Shown here in pieces: positions 54,866-64,000 of a stretch of 64,000 nucleotides of DNA. The notes under the pieces were generated by a model, which was not told the origin of the DNA, did not search any database, and worked only from the letters and a program-made list of their open reading frames with translations. Source of the DNA: UTCFX2 sp963788305. GTDB lineage: Bacteria; Chloroflexota; Anaerolineae; Anaerolineales; UBA4823. The stretch is from contig CAWBGK010000014.1 in NCBI GenBank assembly GCA_963788305.1, forward strand, positions 80,684 through 144,683, written 5' to 3'. A program made the translations under genes and the position numbers. The first letter of the stretch is position 1. Each line of letters begins with the position of its first letter.

Positions 54866-57079
54866 ATGAACGGAATCTTTCGACCAATGCCTGCACCATC
54901 GTTCTGGCTGCAGCCTGTAAACTTGCTTGTCCTGGTCGCGCTGCTGGCGATGATGGTCATCCCAGTCCCATCTCCAACTGTACCCAGTTGGGCATTTGAA
55001 GCATCAACGGCAGCCCTCGCCTCGGGGGTAGGAAAAATCCCGCTCTTTTTCATCCCGAATCAAGGTCAGGCTGATCCCCAAATCGCGTTTTCTATGAGCG
55101 CGGGGGATCAAAGCCTCTTTTTTACCCAACAGGGCGTGACGTTGGTCCAGGCGACCGGCTTAATGCGCCATGTCGTAAAGCTTGACTTCGTAATGGCGAA
55201 CCTGATCCAGCCGGTGGGCGAAGAACAGCTGGAAACCATAGTTTCTTATTTCAAAGGTACCCCAGAGCAGTGGCAGGCAGGCCTCCCAACCTTCGGCCGG
55301 ATCGTCTACCATGAGCTCTGGCCGGGGATCGACATGGCATTTGTCGGCGCGGAAGGTGGGCTGAAATATGAGTTCCTGCTCCGCCCGGGCGCCGATCCGA
55401 GTTCGATCCGATTGGCTTACCGCGGCGCTTTCCCGCGCCTCAACGCGACCGGTAGCCTGGAGGTTCAGACGCGCTCCCGCATGCTGGGGAAGACTCTGTT
55501 CGTGGACCAGGCTCCTGTCGCTTTCCAGGAGATCGCTGGGGTCAAAACACCGGTGAGAGCGAGCTTCCTCCTGCATGGCGATTCCTACGGATTCTTGTTG
55601 GGCGCTTTTGATCTCAGCCTGCCGCTGGTGATCGACCCAGCCTTGATCTTTTCGGGTAGTTTCATCGGCGGCAGCAGCACGGATTACGGGCAGGGGGTTG
55701 CGCTTGATGCGGCTGGAAACGCCTATGTAACCGGGATGACCAATTCAACCGAGGCGACCTTCCCGGAGACGGTAGGCCCAGATCTGACGACAAACGGCAG
55801 CAGCGATGCCTTCGTCGCCAAGGTCAACGCAGCGGGCACGAGCTTTGTCTACGTCGGTTTCCTGGGGGGCAGCCTGAGCGAATTTGGGAACGACATTGCG
55901 GTAGACGCTAATGGCTACGCCTACGTCACCGGCTACACCTACTCGAATAATTTTCCAGCGCTCGTCGGTCCAGACCTGACTTATAACGGTGAGGAGGAAG
56001 TTTTCATCGCCAAAGTGGAAACGGACGGGACTGGCCTGGTCTACGCCGGGTATCTTCGGGGCGCGAGCGATGAAGAAGGATACGCGATCGCCGTCGATCC
56101 CACCGGTCATGCTGTAGTTGTCGGCCTGACATATTCGACCGAATCCAGCTTCCCGGTTCTGGTAGGTCCGGACCTGACCCACAACGGCCCGACGCCCGAC
56201 CCGGACTACAATGAAGGTAAAGACGCCTTTGTCGCCAAGGTCGCCGCCGATGGGAGCGGCTTCATCTACTGCGGGTACATAGGAGGCGCCGGCGAGGATT
56301 GGGCTTATGGCGTCGCGGTCGACCTGAACGGCAATGCCTACGTCGGTGGGACGGCGCAATCCGATGAGGCAACCTTCCCGGTGGCGGTCGGCCCGGATCT
56401 AAGCTATAACGGCGGCTCGGACGCATTCCTCGCGAAGGTGTCGACGACTGGCGCGAGCCTGGTTTATGCGGGCTTCATCGGAGGAAACAACGGTGATGGC
56501 ATCGAAGCCGTCGTCGTCGATGCGGACGGCTATGCTTATGTCGCCGGGGATACGGATTCTACCCAGGCGACATTTCCCGATCTGATTGGACCAGACCTGA
56601 CCTACAACGGCGGATACGCGGATGGCTTTGTTGCCAAGGTGGCTGTAAATGGCGCCAGCCTGGTGTTTTGCGGCTACATTGGCGGGAGCGGCGTGGATCG
56701 GGCGAATGGAATCGGGATAGATAAATTTGGCAACGCTTACCTTTCGGGATTTACAGAGTCTTCACAGGCTACCTTCCCGGTCCTGGAAGGTCCTGACCTG
56801 ACGTTTAACGGCGGAGCAATTGACATCTTCATCGCAAAAGTTAAGTCCGATGGCAGTGCGCTGCTCTATTCTGGCTATATCGGCGGTAATTTTAATGATT
56901 GGGGCTATGACATGGCAGTCGATCCTCTGGGGAATGCCGTCGTCACCGGCTACACCGAGTCTGACCAGACGACCTTCCCTGTGGCGATCGGCCCAGATCT
57001 GACCCACAACGGTGATCAGGATGCGTTTCTGGTGAAGATTGTCACCAACGCGCTGTTCCTGCCGATTATCCTGAAGTAG
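54866..57079 (+). CDS. Secreted SBBP-repeat protein with DUF7948-like N-terminal domain and LP-type tail
   Basis: About 737 residues from ATG 54866 (AAGGAGG upstream; an in-frame ATG 27 bases earlier lacks one). After a signal peptide comes a domain seen in SBBP-repeat proteins (LFFIPNQGQADPQIAFSMSA, IVYHELWPGIDMAFVGAEGG, GLKYEFLLRPGADPSSIRLAY). About eight SBBP propeller repeats follow (for example GVALDAAGNAYVTGMTNS, GGNFNDWGYDMAVDPLGNAV) with a regular TFPxxVGPDLTxNG link. It ends NALFLPIILK. One of the few large surface genes here without a frameshift, so the repeat count can be trusted. Function unknown; likely extracellular. Confidence 0.9.
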   Translation: MNGIFRPMPAPSFWLQPVNLLVLVALLAMMVIPVPSPTVPSWAFEASTAALASGVGKIPLFFIPNQGQADPQIAFSMSAGDQSLFFTQQGVTLVQATGLMRHVVKLDFVMANLIQPVGEEQLETIVSYFKGTPEQWQAGLPTFGRIVYHELWPGIDMAFVGAEGGLKYEFLLRPGADPSSIRLAYRGAFPRLNATGSLEVQTRSRMLGKTLFVDQAPVAFQEIAGVKTPVRASFLLHGDSYGFLLGAFDLSLPLVIDPALIFSGSFIGGSSTDYGQGVALDAAGNAYVTGMTNSTEATFPETVGPDLTTNGSSDAFVAKVNAAGTSFVYVGFLGGSLSEFGNDIAVDANGYAYVTGYTYSNNFPALVGPDLTYNGEEEVFIAKVETDGTGLVYAGYLRGASDEEGYAIAVDPTGHAVVVGLTYSTESSFPVLVGPDLTHNGPTPDPDYNEGKDAFVAKVAADGSGFIYCGYIGGAGEDWAYGVAVDLNGNAYVGGTAQSDEATFPVAVGPDLSYNGGSDAFLAKVSTTGASLVYAGFIGGNNGDGIEAVVVDADGYAYVAGDTDSTQATFPDLIGPDLTYNGGYADGFVAKVAVNGASLVFCGYIGGSGVDRANGIGIDKFGNAYLSGFTESSQATFPVLEGPDLTFNGGAIDIFIAKVKSDGSALLYSGYIGGNFNDWGYDMAVDPLGNAVVTGYTESDQTTFPVAIGPDLTHNGDQDAFLVKIVTNALFLPIILK

Positions 57080-57336
57080 GCTTGCAGGTTAAGACGATCA
57101 AACATTGGAGCGTTCTAACCTTATCTGATCCTGGGAGTTCGTATGCTGGCGCCTCTCTGCTCTCAGACGAACTCCTTTATCATCCGGCACTGGGTCGAGA
57201 GCCAGGAGCAGCCTCTCCATGTTGGCTGGGTGAAGCCGGGAATTCCCGGCATCCAGCCGCCTCGTTCTTGGCAACCCGGCAGGGCAGAAAATCCACCGGG
57301 ACATCCAGCGCCGCACAACACAGAAGGGACAAAAAG

Positions 57337-59867
57337 ATGAACATTTCGATGAAATCAGCTCTCTGTAAAATCCTGGTCTTGATCATCCTCGCAGCCCTCC
57401 CATTTCAGTTTTCACCTGCTCAAGCTCGCGCTGGATCGCATTCGTGGTCTTTCGCCATCCGGTGACGTCAGCTGGGTCGGGCCGGCCGACGGGGACTGGA
57501 ATACGCCCTCCTACTGGTCCTCAGGTCTCGTCCCGGGCGCCGGCGACAATGTGACCATCGCTTCTGGGAATACCGTCCACTTTACCTCAGGCACGAGCAC
57601 GATCCTCAGCCTGAGCTGTCAGGGCGAGCTGGAGATCACCGGCGGGTCCTTTTCGGTAGCCGGTACAGCCTCCGTTCATGAATTGAAGGTTGAAGGCGCC
57701 AGCGTCTTTTTAAATGGGACATCGACCGTTTATGACCTCTATCTCAAAGGGAACAGCACCGCAGAGGGTGTGCTTGGCGGCATCGGCTCGCTGACGATCA
57801 CGCATTACTTCGACTGGCGCGGCGCAACCTCAGGAGGGATACTGTCAAGCCGCATCACGATATCCGGCGCAACGGTCGTCGCTTCGACGGCTACCGGCGA
57901 TATTTACGCCCCCCGCAGCAGCGGGAACGTCGCGCCTGACGGGCCGGTGCGCCTCGCGAACGTTTTGGAAAATTACGGCTACTTGTCCGTATCCGGTTCC
58001 ATCCTTGGTGTGGAAGGTGAGCACACCCTGATCAACCGGGCCGGCGGGACCATCTTTTTTGGTTATGGGTACACGATCATCAGCGCCCTCCAGCTTCTCG
58101 TCCAGAATTACGGCTTGATCGAGCGCGGCGGGTTCGGCGGGGTCTCCCTCAATTCCGTCTACCCGAACGCCGGGACGATCAAGACCGTTGGAGGGGAGAT
58201 CAACATCTCCTACATCGAAAACACCGGCAGGATCGAGGTCGACGACCATCCCTTGGGAGAATCGGAAGGGGAGATCAAATTCACGAACGCGAACATGTCG
58301 ATTGGAGCGGCGTCAGTGATCACCGGTACCGGCGGCGTGTTCTTCTGGTGCGGCAACGGGTTTACTGAGACCATCGTCGACGGCACTTACCACGTCAAGG
58401 ACACCTACATCCGCCATCCGGATGCGCTGATAAAATTCCCAACCTCCGCCACGGTCAGCATGACCAACTTGACCGTGGAGAACGGCCGGCTGGAGCTGAC
58501 CGAGCCACTTACGTTGAACAACCTGACCCTCCAAAAGTTTTTCGCTGATTTTGATGCCGGCATATTGACCGGAGCCGTGCCGGTCACTGTGAATGGCATC
58601 ATGACCTGGAAATCCGGGACGATGGAAGGTCCGGCGGACACGATCGTGAACGGCACGCTCAACATCAACGGCGCCGACACAAAATATCTGGGTACAGGTG
58701 CCAATTACCGCCCACTTTATTTGAACGGCACCGGGACCTGGTCGGCGGGGAACATAAACGCCACAGGCGCCTCATGGCTCACGGTCAACCCGGGCGCTAC
58801 CCTGACTGCCAAAGGCACGCTCCAGGGCAACCTGCGCAACCGCGGGACGCTCAACGTCGGTGGGTCGTCGGGTGTTCTGAATGTGGACGGCAACTTTATC
58901 CAGGAACCCGGCAGCACGCTGAATATGGAGATCGGCGGTCCCGCTGCCGGCCAGTACGACCAGCTGAACGTTATGATCAATGCCTCCCTGGCGGGCTCGT
59001 TGAACCTCAGCCTGACCGGCGGCTACACCCTGGGGAGCGAAAGCTTCGATATCCTCACCTACGGCGGTCGCAGCGGACAATTCACCGCCCACAACCTGCC
59101 CGCCGGCGCGGAGTACGCCTACCAGGCTAACGCCCTGACGATCTCCGGCGAGCCTGTTCCGCAGAACCCTGTCCCCGTACTCACCAGCATCGATCCGAGC
59201 GGCGTGGCGGTCGGCAGCCCTGAATTCACCCTGACAGTCGACGGGACCGGTTTCATCCTCGCATCCAGGGTCAACATGACCGGCGACGAGCTGACCACGG
59301 TATACATCTCCGCGACCCGGCTCACTGCCGCAGTCCCGGCGGGCAAGGTCGACAGCCTGGGCGCCTTCCCGGTCACGGTGGTCAACCCCGCGCCCGGCGG
59401 CGGGACTTCGAACGAAGCCTTCCTGTTCACCTCCGAGACCGGCGCGCAGGTGCTCGATTTTGACCTGGCAACTTCCACCGATCCCTCCGGCACGGCCGTC
59501 GCCAGCACCGCCGCCCTGACCGCAACTGCCAGCGGAACCGGCAGCGTGCTGGTGGCGGTCTACGACTCCAACCCGGGCGGCGCGCTCAGCTTCACCTCCG
59601 GCGGCTCGTTCATGGATGTCAGCCTCGAGCCCCGATCATGCCTTCACCTCCGTGCTGATCGAGTACTGCGGCCTGGGCGCCGAAAGTGATGTCTTCTGGT
59701 TCGACGGTTCCGCATGGGCGCTCGTCTCGCCCCAGGTCTACGACCCGCTGACCGGCTGCATGACGCTATCGCTGGACGACGCCTCCTCGCCGACCCTCGC
59801 CCAGCTGACCGGCACGCCCTTCGCCGCCTCCGGCGTGTCGATCTACCTGCCGGTGATCCGAAAATGA
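57337..59867 (+). CDS. Secreted beta-helix protein with IPT/TIG domain and LP-type tail, frameshifted
   Basis: About 840 residues. Signal peptide from ATG 57337 (ALCKILVLIILAALPFQF). A shift near 57440 leads into SGDVSWVGPADGDWNTPSYW, the usual opening of autotransporter-like beta-helix passengers. Long repetitive beta strands follow to GNFIQEPGSTLNMEIGGPAA and FDILTYGGRSGQF, then an IPT/TIG immunoglobulin-like domain (PVPVLTSIDPSGVAVGSPEF). A second shift near 59635 joins the last domain (HAFTSVLIEYCGLGAESDVF), ending VSIYLPVIRK. No translocator barrel is present, so it is not a classical autotransporter. Probably a surface adhesin or scaffold. Confidence 0.8.
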
Positions 59868-59980
59868 TCCGCAATTTGGGAGTTATTGTCTGAATAAGTT
59901 CCAGCTTTTTCAGGTTTGATCGTCAGAGCAAGTTATCGCTCGAAAATTGTTGCGATTAAATTAAGAAAAGGAGATAGGCA

Positions 59981-61579
59981 ATGCACGAGATCCGGTCGAA
60001 ACCAAAAAAATTCTTCAGCTTGTCATCCTTCGTTGCCCTCATCACGCTCGCTGCAATCTGCTTCACCCCCGCCTCAGCCGGCTACCGCCCGACCGCCGGC
60101 GCGGTCAGCGGGATGGTGATGTATTATGGCAGTCAACCTGCGGGTGAAAAAATCATCGTGGGTTATTACCTCACCCTGAACCAGGGTCCAGAAGAGACCA
60201 CCAACATCGAAAGCCCGGGCGGCGACTATATGCTAACGGATATCGAACCGGGAGACTATTATATCTTCGCTCAAATGGATCTCAACCTCAGCGGTGGACC
60301 GCCCAATCCCGGCGAGCCAGTAGGTTTTTACGACTTCAACCATGACGGCGACCCGGACACGGTCACGGTCGGGGATGGTCTGGTCACTGGGATCGACATC
60401 GCCATGAACCAGTCAACCGTCAATGAAACCACCACCGCCCCGATTATTTACTATGTGGATGACACCGCTGCAGGCTTGAATAACGGCACCTCCTGGGTAA
60501 ATGCCTACACCAGCCTGCAGTCCGCCCTGACTTCCGCATCGATCGCCGGGACCGAGATCTGGGTCGCCGCCGGCACCTACAAGCCGACCACGACCACCAC
60601 CCGCACGATCGCCTTCGCCCTCAAGAACAACATCGCCATCTACGGCGGATTCGCCGGTTCGGAAACATTCCGCCATCAGCGAGACAAATCAGCAAATGAG
60701 ACCATCCTCAGTGGCGACATCGGGACCATCGGCACCTGGACGGATAACAGCTACCATGTCGTCACCGGGAACAGCACCGATGGAACCGCAGTCCTGAGCG
60801 ATGTCACGATCAAAGATGGTCGAGCTGATGCTGGAGGAGATGCTGATAAAGGGGGAGGAATATTAATCACTGCGGGCAGTCCAACAATCTCCAACGTCCG
60901 CTTCTTACATAACTATGGATACAACCACGGGGGCGGCATTGCGATCCAGGTAACTACAACAAATCCCACCAGAGTAATCAACTGTACCTTCAGCGGCAAC
61001 TCTTCAAATGCCAATGGCGCCGGGATTGCAGTTTTCAACGGCGCCAAAGCGACGATCGTAAACAGCACTTTCACAGGCAACAATGCCCCTGCAGGCGCAT
61101 TGACGGTTTTCACAGCCGGGACGGTCGTCACTGCTCGCAACATCATCCTGTACGGAAATACCTCCCAGCAGATTGAGTCCCAAGATGCAGCGGCATCCAC
61201 AAATGTCACCTACAGCATCATCCAGGGCGGTTGTCCCGCCGATGCAGGTCTGACCTGCGCCAACATCATCAACAGCAACCCGCTCTTTGTGGACGATAAC
61301 GGCGTCGACAACACCTTCGGCACGATGGACGATGACCTGCGCCTGCTGTGGACCTCGCCGGCGGTCGACGCTGGCGACAACGCCGCTGTTTTTGCAGATA
61401 ATATGGACCTGGACGGAGATGGCGATTTCACGGAGCTCGCCCCACTGGACATGGACCTCGCCTTGCGCTTCGAAGATTTCCCCGGGGCGGATGCCGGCCT
61501 CGGCACACCGCCCATCGTCGACATTGGCGCCTATGAGATCCTGCCCTGGAAGATCTTCCTGCCGGCGGTACTGCACTGA
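59981..61579 (+). CDS. Secreted right-handed beta-helix (Pmp-like) protein with LP-type tail
   Basis: 532 residues, intact, AAGGAGATA before the ATG. Signal peptide (FVALITLAAICFTPASA), a carboxypeptidase-regulatory-like beta-sandwich (GAVSGMVMYYGSQPAGEKII...DIEPGDYYIFA), then a parallel beta-helix of polymorphic-outer-membrane-protein type (YYVDDTAAGLNNGTSWVNAY, GGGILITAGSPTISNVRFLH, GTIFSGN-like turns INCTFSGNSS and VNSTFTGNNA). It closes with the choice-of-anchor-like VDIGAYE and the tail KIFLPAVLH. Such helices bind carbohydrate or act as adhesins; no catalytic residues can be named. Confidence 0.88.
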   Translation: MHEIRSKPKKFFSLSSFVALITLAAICFTPASAGYRPTAGAVSGMVMYYGSQPAGEKIIVGYYLTLNQGPEETTNIESPGGDYMLTDIEPGDYYIFAQMDLNLSGGPPNPGEPVGFYDFNHDGDPDTVTVGDGLVTGIDIAMNQSTVNETTTAPIIYYVDDTAAGLNNGTSWVNAYTSLQSALTSASIAGTEIWVAAGTYKPTTTTTRTIAFALKNNIAIYGGFAGSETFRHQRDKSANETILSGDIGTIGTWTDNSYHVVTGNSTDGTAVLSDVTIKDGRADAGGDADKGGGILITAGSPTISNVRFLHNYGYNHGGGIAIQVTTTNPTRVINCTFSGNSSNANGAGIAVFNGAKATIVNSTFTGNNAPAGALTVFTAGTVVTARNIILYGNTSQQIESQDAAASTNVTYSIIQGGCPADAGLTCANIINSNPLFVDDNGVDNTFGTMDDDLRLLWTSPAVDAGDNAAVFADNMDLDGDGDFTELAPLDMDLALRFEDFPGADAGLGTPPIVDIGAYEILPWKIFLPAVLH

Positions 61580-61602
61580 TAACGGTGGTCGAACGTGAAC
61601 CC

Positions 61603-61631
61603 GGAGCTGCCCATCCAGATCGGGCAGCTCC
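61603..61631. terminator. Hairpin between converging genes
   Basis: GGAGCTGCCC (61603-61612) pairs with GGGCAGCTCC (61622-61631), between the stops of the beta-helix gene and the antiporter gene. No clear T run; it could serve both strands. Confidence 0.6.
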
Positions 61632-61635
61632 GATC

Positions 61636-63429
61636 TTAGAGCGTTTCTTCGCTGGAAACCAGTAGCTGCCTGGCCTCGCTGGCCGAATCGCCTTCGCACA
61701 GCAGCGTGACGACGTCGCCTGCGTATAGCTTTGTGTCGCCCCTCGGGATGATGATCTCTTTATCCCGCCGGATCGAGACCAGCACCGCGGCGCGTGGGAT
61801 TTTCAGGTCAGCGATCGGTTTTCCCACCGCATAAGAATCTGGAGCGAGTGGGACTTCGATAAATATCGTGCGTGTTTGCCCGTCTTCAGGCATTGCAGGC
61901 GTTCCCTCGCTCAGCTGAGCGTCCACTTCAGTGGTCAATTCTTCGAATACGTCCTCAGAAATGACGCCGTCCCTCCGCAGGCTGAGCAGCGTCGCCCGCT
62001 GGGCGCGGTTCAGCTCCCTCCAGCCGGTGTCCAGCTCCTCCGCTTCAAGCGCCGGGTCAGTCAGCAGGAGTTCGCGCACGGCCATCGTCATCGAAGCCGC
62101 GTTTTCGCTGAGAAAAAGCTTGAGCCTCTCCCAGGTGTGTGTGGACAGTAATCCGTCTTCGTGCATCCGGTCGATCCGCGCGTCGCCGGCCCGCAGCGCG
62201 GTCAGCCGGGCATGGCGCAGCTCGTATTCCACCTGTGCTTCGCTGCGGGTGATGATCCCCAACCGCCGGATCAGCGGTCCCATCGTCGTGCTCTGCACCA
62301 GCAGCGTGAAAAGCACCACCCCGAACGTCATCGCCCGCAGCAGCTCCCGGTCGGGACCCAAGGCTGCCGGCAGGCTGAGCGCCAGCGCCAGGCAGATCGC
62401 TCCCCGCAGCCCGCCCCAATTGACCACGTGCTGCCAGCGCATCGGGATTGGCTCTGAGGTTCGCCGCATCACAAAGCTGATCCCGTAGACGACCACCATC
62501 CTGGCAACCAGCACAGCCAGGATCGCCAACAGCAGCGGCTGCCAGACGGCCAGCAGCGCCGGGATATTGATCTCCATCCCGATCAACAAGAAAATCAGCG
62601 AGTTCGCCAGGAAAGCGACGTATTCCCAGAAATTGAAGAGCACGATCCGGGTCGTCGGGCTCATCCCTTGCGGTCCCATGTTGCCGTTGATCAGCCCTGC
62701 CGCCACGACCGCCAGCACGCCGCTGAAGTGCATTTGCTCGGCCAGCAGATACGAGCCGAACGCCAGGACGGTGGTTAAGGTCGTCTCCACCAGGTAATCG
62801 TCGACCCGGGCGATTAACCGGGAGATCAACCAGCCCAGCAGCAGCCCGACCACGATCCCGCCCAGCGAGACCCGCAGAAAATTTCCCACGCTTTCCGCCA
62901 GGCTGAACCCGCCGGTCAGCGCGACGACCAGCATCAGGTTGAACAATACGATCGCTGTGCCGTCGTTGAGCAGGCTCTCTCCCTCGACCAGCACGGCCAG
63001 GCGCTTGGGTACGCCCAGGGCCCGAAACAGCGCCACCACCGCCACCGGGTCGGTCGCCGCGATCAAAGCGCCGAAAACCAGCGCCACGGGCAGCGTCAAG
63101 GACGTCCCCAAGGAGACGATTCCCCCGACGATCAGCGTGCTGATGATCACGCCCGGCACCGCCAGCAGCAGGATCGTCGTCAGATTGTCCTTCAAATCCC
63201 GCAGGTTGAGGTGAAATGCCGCCTCAAAAACCAGCGGAGGCAGGAATAGAGCCAGGATCAGCTCAGGGGTGAGCTCGAAAACCATTCCGGATTGAAAGGT
63301 GATCAGCAGCCCGACGACCACCAGCGCGACCGTATACGGGACTTTCAACCTGCGGATCGCGATCGCCACTAAGGAGGCGATCAAGAGCAGCTCGATAATC
63401 AGCGTTTCAGTGCTGAGAAATTTCTCCAT
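61636..63429 (-). CDS. CPA1-family cation/proton antiporter with TrkA-C domain
   Basis: 597 residues with about twelve membrane helices of the Na+(K+)/H+ exchanger family. The ion-binding ALIAATDPVAVVALF and the following LVEGESLLNDGTAIVLFN are diagnostic, and WGGLRGAICLALALSLPAAL lies near the end of the membrane part. A cytoplasmic helical region (about residues 400-500) leads to a TrkA-C domain (PIADLKIPRAAVLVSIRRDK) that usually binds a nucleotide or other regulator. Involved in pH and cation homeostasis. Intact; Na+ versus K+ specificity cannot be told. Confidence 0.93.
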   Translation of the reverse strand: MEKFLSTETLIIELLLIASLVAIAIRRLKVPYTVALVVVGLLITFQSGMVFELTPELILALFLPPLVFEAAFHLNLRDLKDNLTTILLLAVPGVIISTLIVGGIVSLGTSLTLPVALVFGALIAATDPVAVVALFRALGVPKRLAVLVEGESLLNDGTAIVLFNLMLVVALTGGFSLAESVGNFLRVSLGGIVVGLLLGWLISRLIARVDDYLVETTLTTVLAFGSYLLAEQMHFSGVLAVVAAGLINGNMGPQGMSPTTRIVLFNFWEYVAFLANSLIFLLIGMEINIPALLAVWQPLLLAILAVLVARMVVVYGISFVMRRTSEPIPMRWQHVVNWGGLRGAICLALALSLPAALGPDRELLRAMTFGVVLFTLLVQSTTMGPLIRRLGIITRSEAQVEYELRHARLTALRAGDARIDRMHEDGLLSTHTWERLKLFLSENAASMTMAVRELLLTDPALEAEELDTGWRELNRAQRATLLSLRRDGVISEDVFEELTTEVDAQLSEGTPAMPEDGQTRTIFIEVPLAPDSYAVGKPIADLKIPRAAVLVSIRRDKEIIIPRGDTKLYAGDVVTLLCEGDSASEARQLLVSSEETL

Positions 63430-63490
63430 GGCTAGTGAAGTATCATAATCTAGAAAATCTTCAAACGCATGAATTTATTATAAATAAGGA

Positions 63491-63517
63491 TGGTTCCGCA
63501 GCGGATTGGCGGAACCA
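63491..63517 (-). terminator. Hairpin downstream of nuclease gene
   Basis: TGGTTCCGC (63491-63499) with GCGGAACCA (63509-63517), 48 bases after the nuclease stop on the minus strand, followed in that direction by a T/A-rich run. Likely terminator. Confidence 0.6.
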
Positions 63518-63564
63518 TCACATAAATCAGCAAGGGTCTCAGCGGATTTGGATCATCCGGAAAA

Positions 63565-64000
63565 TCATCTTGCGATCACCGGCAGATAAAGCACTCGCTG
63601 CTTCGACAGGCTCAGCCCGATCATCACAACGTCGTGGTCGGAGGTCCGGAACTCGTCCGGGCTGAACAGCGATACAAGCTGGCCGGCGGTCTTGAAATTG
63701 GTGTTGAAGTCCAGCACGCTCGGCTCGTCGGCATTGATGTGATACTCGGCCAGCTCCGCTCACCTGCGCTGTAAGCGTCTCGCTTGCCAGGGCGTGGTCC
63801 AGATAGCCCCACTGCCCGTTGAAGGCGTAAGAATAGGCACTTGCGCCTGAGAAAGTCGCGATCAGGTTGCCGAAGCCGGCGGTTTGAAGCGCCTGGATCG
63901 GGTCTTCCATTGCGTAAGAGTTCAGGTCTCCCAGGATCAGCACGTCGTCGTCCTCCACGCCGGTTGGGTCGCTCGCCAGCCAGGCAGCCAGGGCATTCGC
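63565..64000 (-). CDS. Extracellular endonuclease/exonuclease/phosphatase-family nuclease, 3' part, frameshifted
   Basis: Only the C-terminal 145 residues lie in the window; the gene runs off the right edge. The visible part carries the catalytic-metal motif VLILGDLNSYAMEDPIQAL and, after a shift near 63755, the end of the fold with TSDHDVVMIGL, the Asp-His pair of this superfamily. The sequence between them (WGYLDHALAS, INADEPSVLDFNTNFKTA) matches ExeM/NucH-like secreted DNases. It ends VLYLPVIAR, an LP-type tail. Probably degrades extracellular DNA for nutrients or biofilm turnover. Confidence 0.82.

Noticed and set aside
57337..59867. Classical autotransporter
   Set aside because: The passenger-like beta-helix is present but there is no C-terminal translocator barrel; the end is an immunoglobulin-like domain and the LP tail.
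1..64000. Sortase LPxTG signals
   Set aside because: The LP tails lack Thr-Gly, a following membrane helix and a basic end segment, and no sortase gene is visible.
1..64000. tRNA and rRNA genes
   Set aside because: I looked for T-loop GTTCGAATC-type signatures with matching acceptor stems and for rRNA-like stretches and found none convincing.

Overview
The window looks like part of a chromosome from an uncultured or draft-sequenced Chloroflexota bacterium of the class Anaerolineae. The evidence is indirect: high-GC coding sequence, a sugar-binding lipoprotein with a long Ala/Pro/Thr/Glu linker after its lipobox, many large secreted beta-propeller and beta-helix proteins, and a recurring C-terminal tail of the type FLPVVRR, IYLPVIRK or RLPIVMK that I associate from memory with that class. 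About 19 of some 50 genes are interrupted by frameshifts that conserved neighbouring frames repair. Several are paired and compensating, and one lies in a seven-base A run, so most are probably indel errors in the assembly rather than real decay.

Region 1 (1-2700): the 3' end of an FG-GAP repeat surface protein, a broken PQQ-type sugar dehydrogenase, and a gene-poor stretch ending in a plus-strand terminator. Region 2 (2691-15400): a sugar-use island. On the minus strand are a ROK kinase, a SIS-domain sugar-phosphate isomerase or deglycase and a class II aldolase. On the plus strand are DegV, a GH63-type glucosidase, a CUT1 sugar ABC importer without its ATPase, and a second ROK+SIS pair. Region 3 (15600-26700): housekeeping and stress genes: aspartate-type aminotransferase and PanB, a MacA/MacB-type export system, nitroreductase, YqhA, an Fpg-like protein lacking Pro2, a double universal stress protein, a ferric-reductase-like flavoprotein and a CBS protein.

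Region 4 (26960-33945) is the most unusual part. Three consecutive minus-strand genes for large secreted proteins (with DUF11-like and SpaA-like domains) each carry the same roughly 100-base leader about 110-120 bases before the start codon. Each leader folds into a long helix followed by an intrinsic-terminator-like hairpin, and sequence differences between copies preserve the pairing on the minus strand. A near-identical 12-14 bp hairpin follows each gene. This looks like a repeated leader-controlled cassette; I cannot assign the leader to a riboswitch class I know.

Region 5 (34140-41490): a fur-feoA-feoB-feoC ferrous-iron operon with a perfect Fur-box palindrome, TrmO, a NifX-like protein, a multihaem cytochrome, an XRE-cupin regulator, MgtC and a PPDK regulatory protein. 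Region 6 (41500-50100): three large secreted propeller proteins and a 1.4 kb tandem array of seven 196-bp units, each containing a large dyad. Region 7 (50090-54700): an ABC-2 exporter with a tandemly duplicated permease gene, prephenate dehydratase, and a small secreted protein. Region 8 (54840-64000): three more large secreted beta-rich proteins, a CPA1 cation/proton antiporter and the 3' end of an extracellular nuclease. At least twelve gene products in the window end in the LP-type tail, suggesting one shared cell-surface fate.
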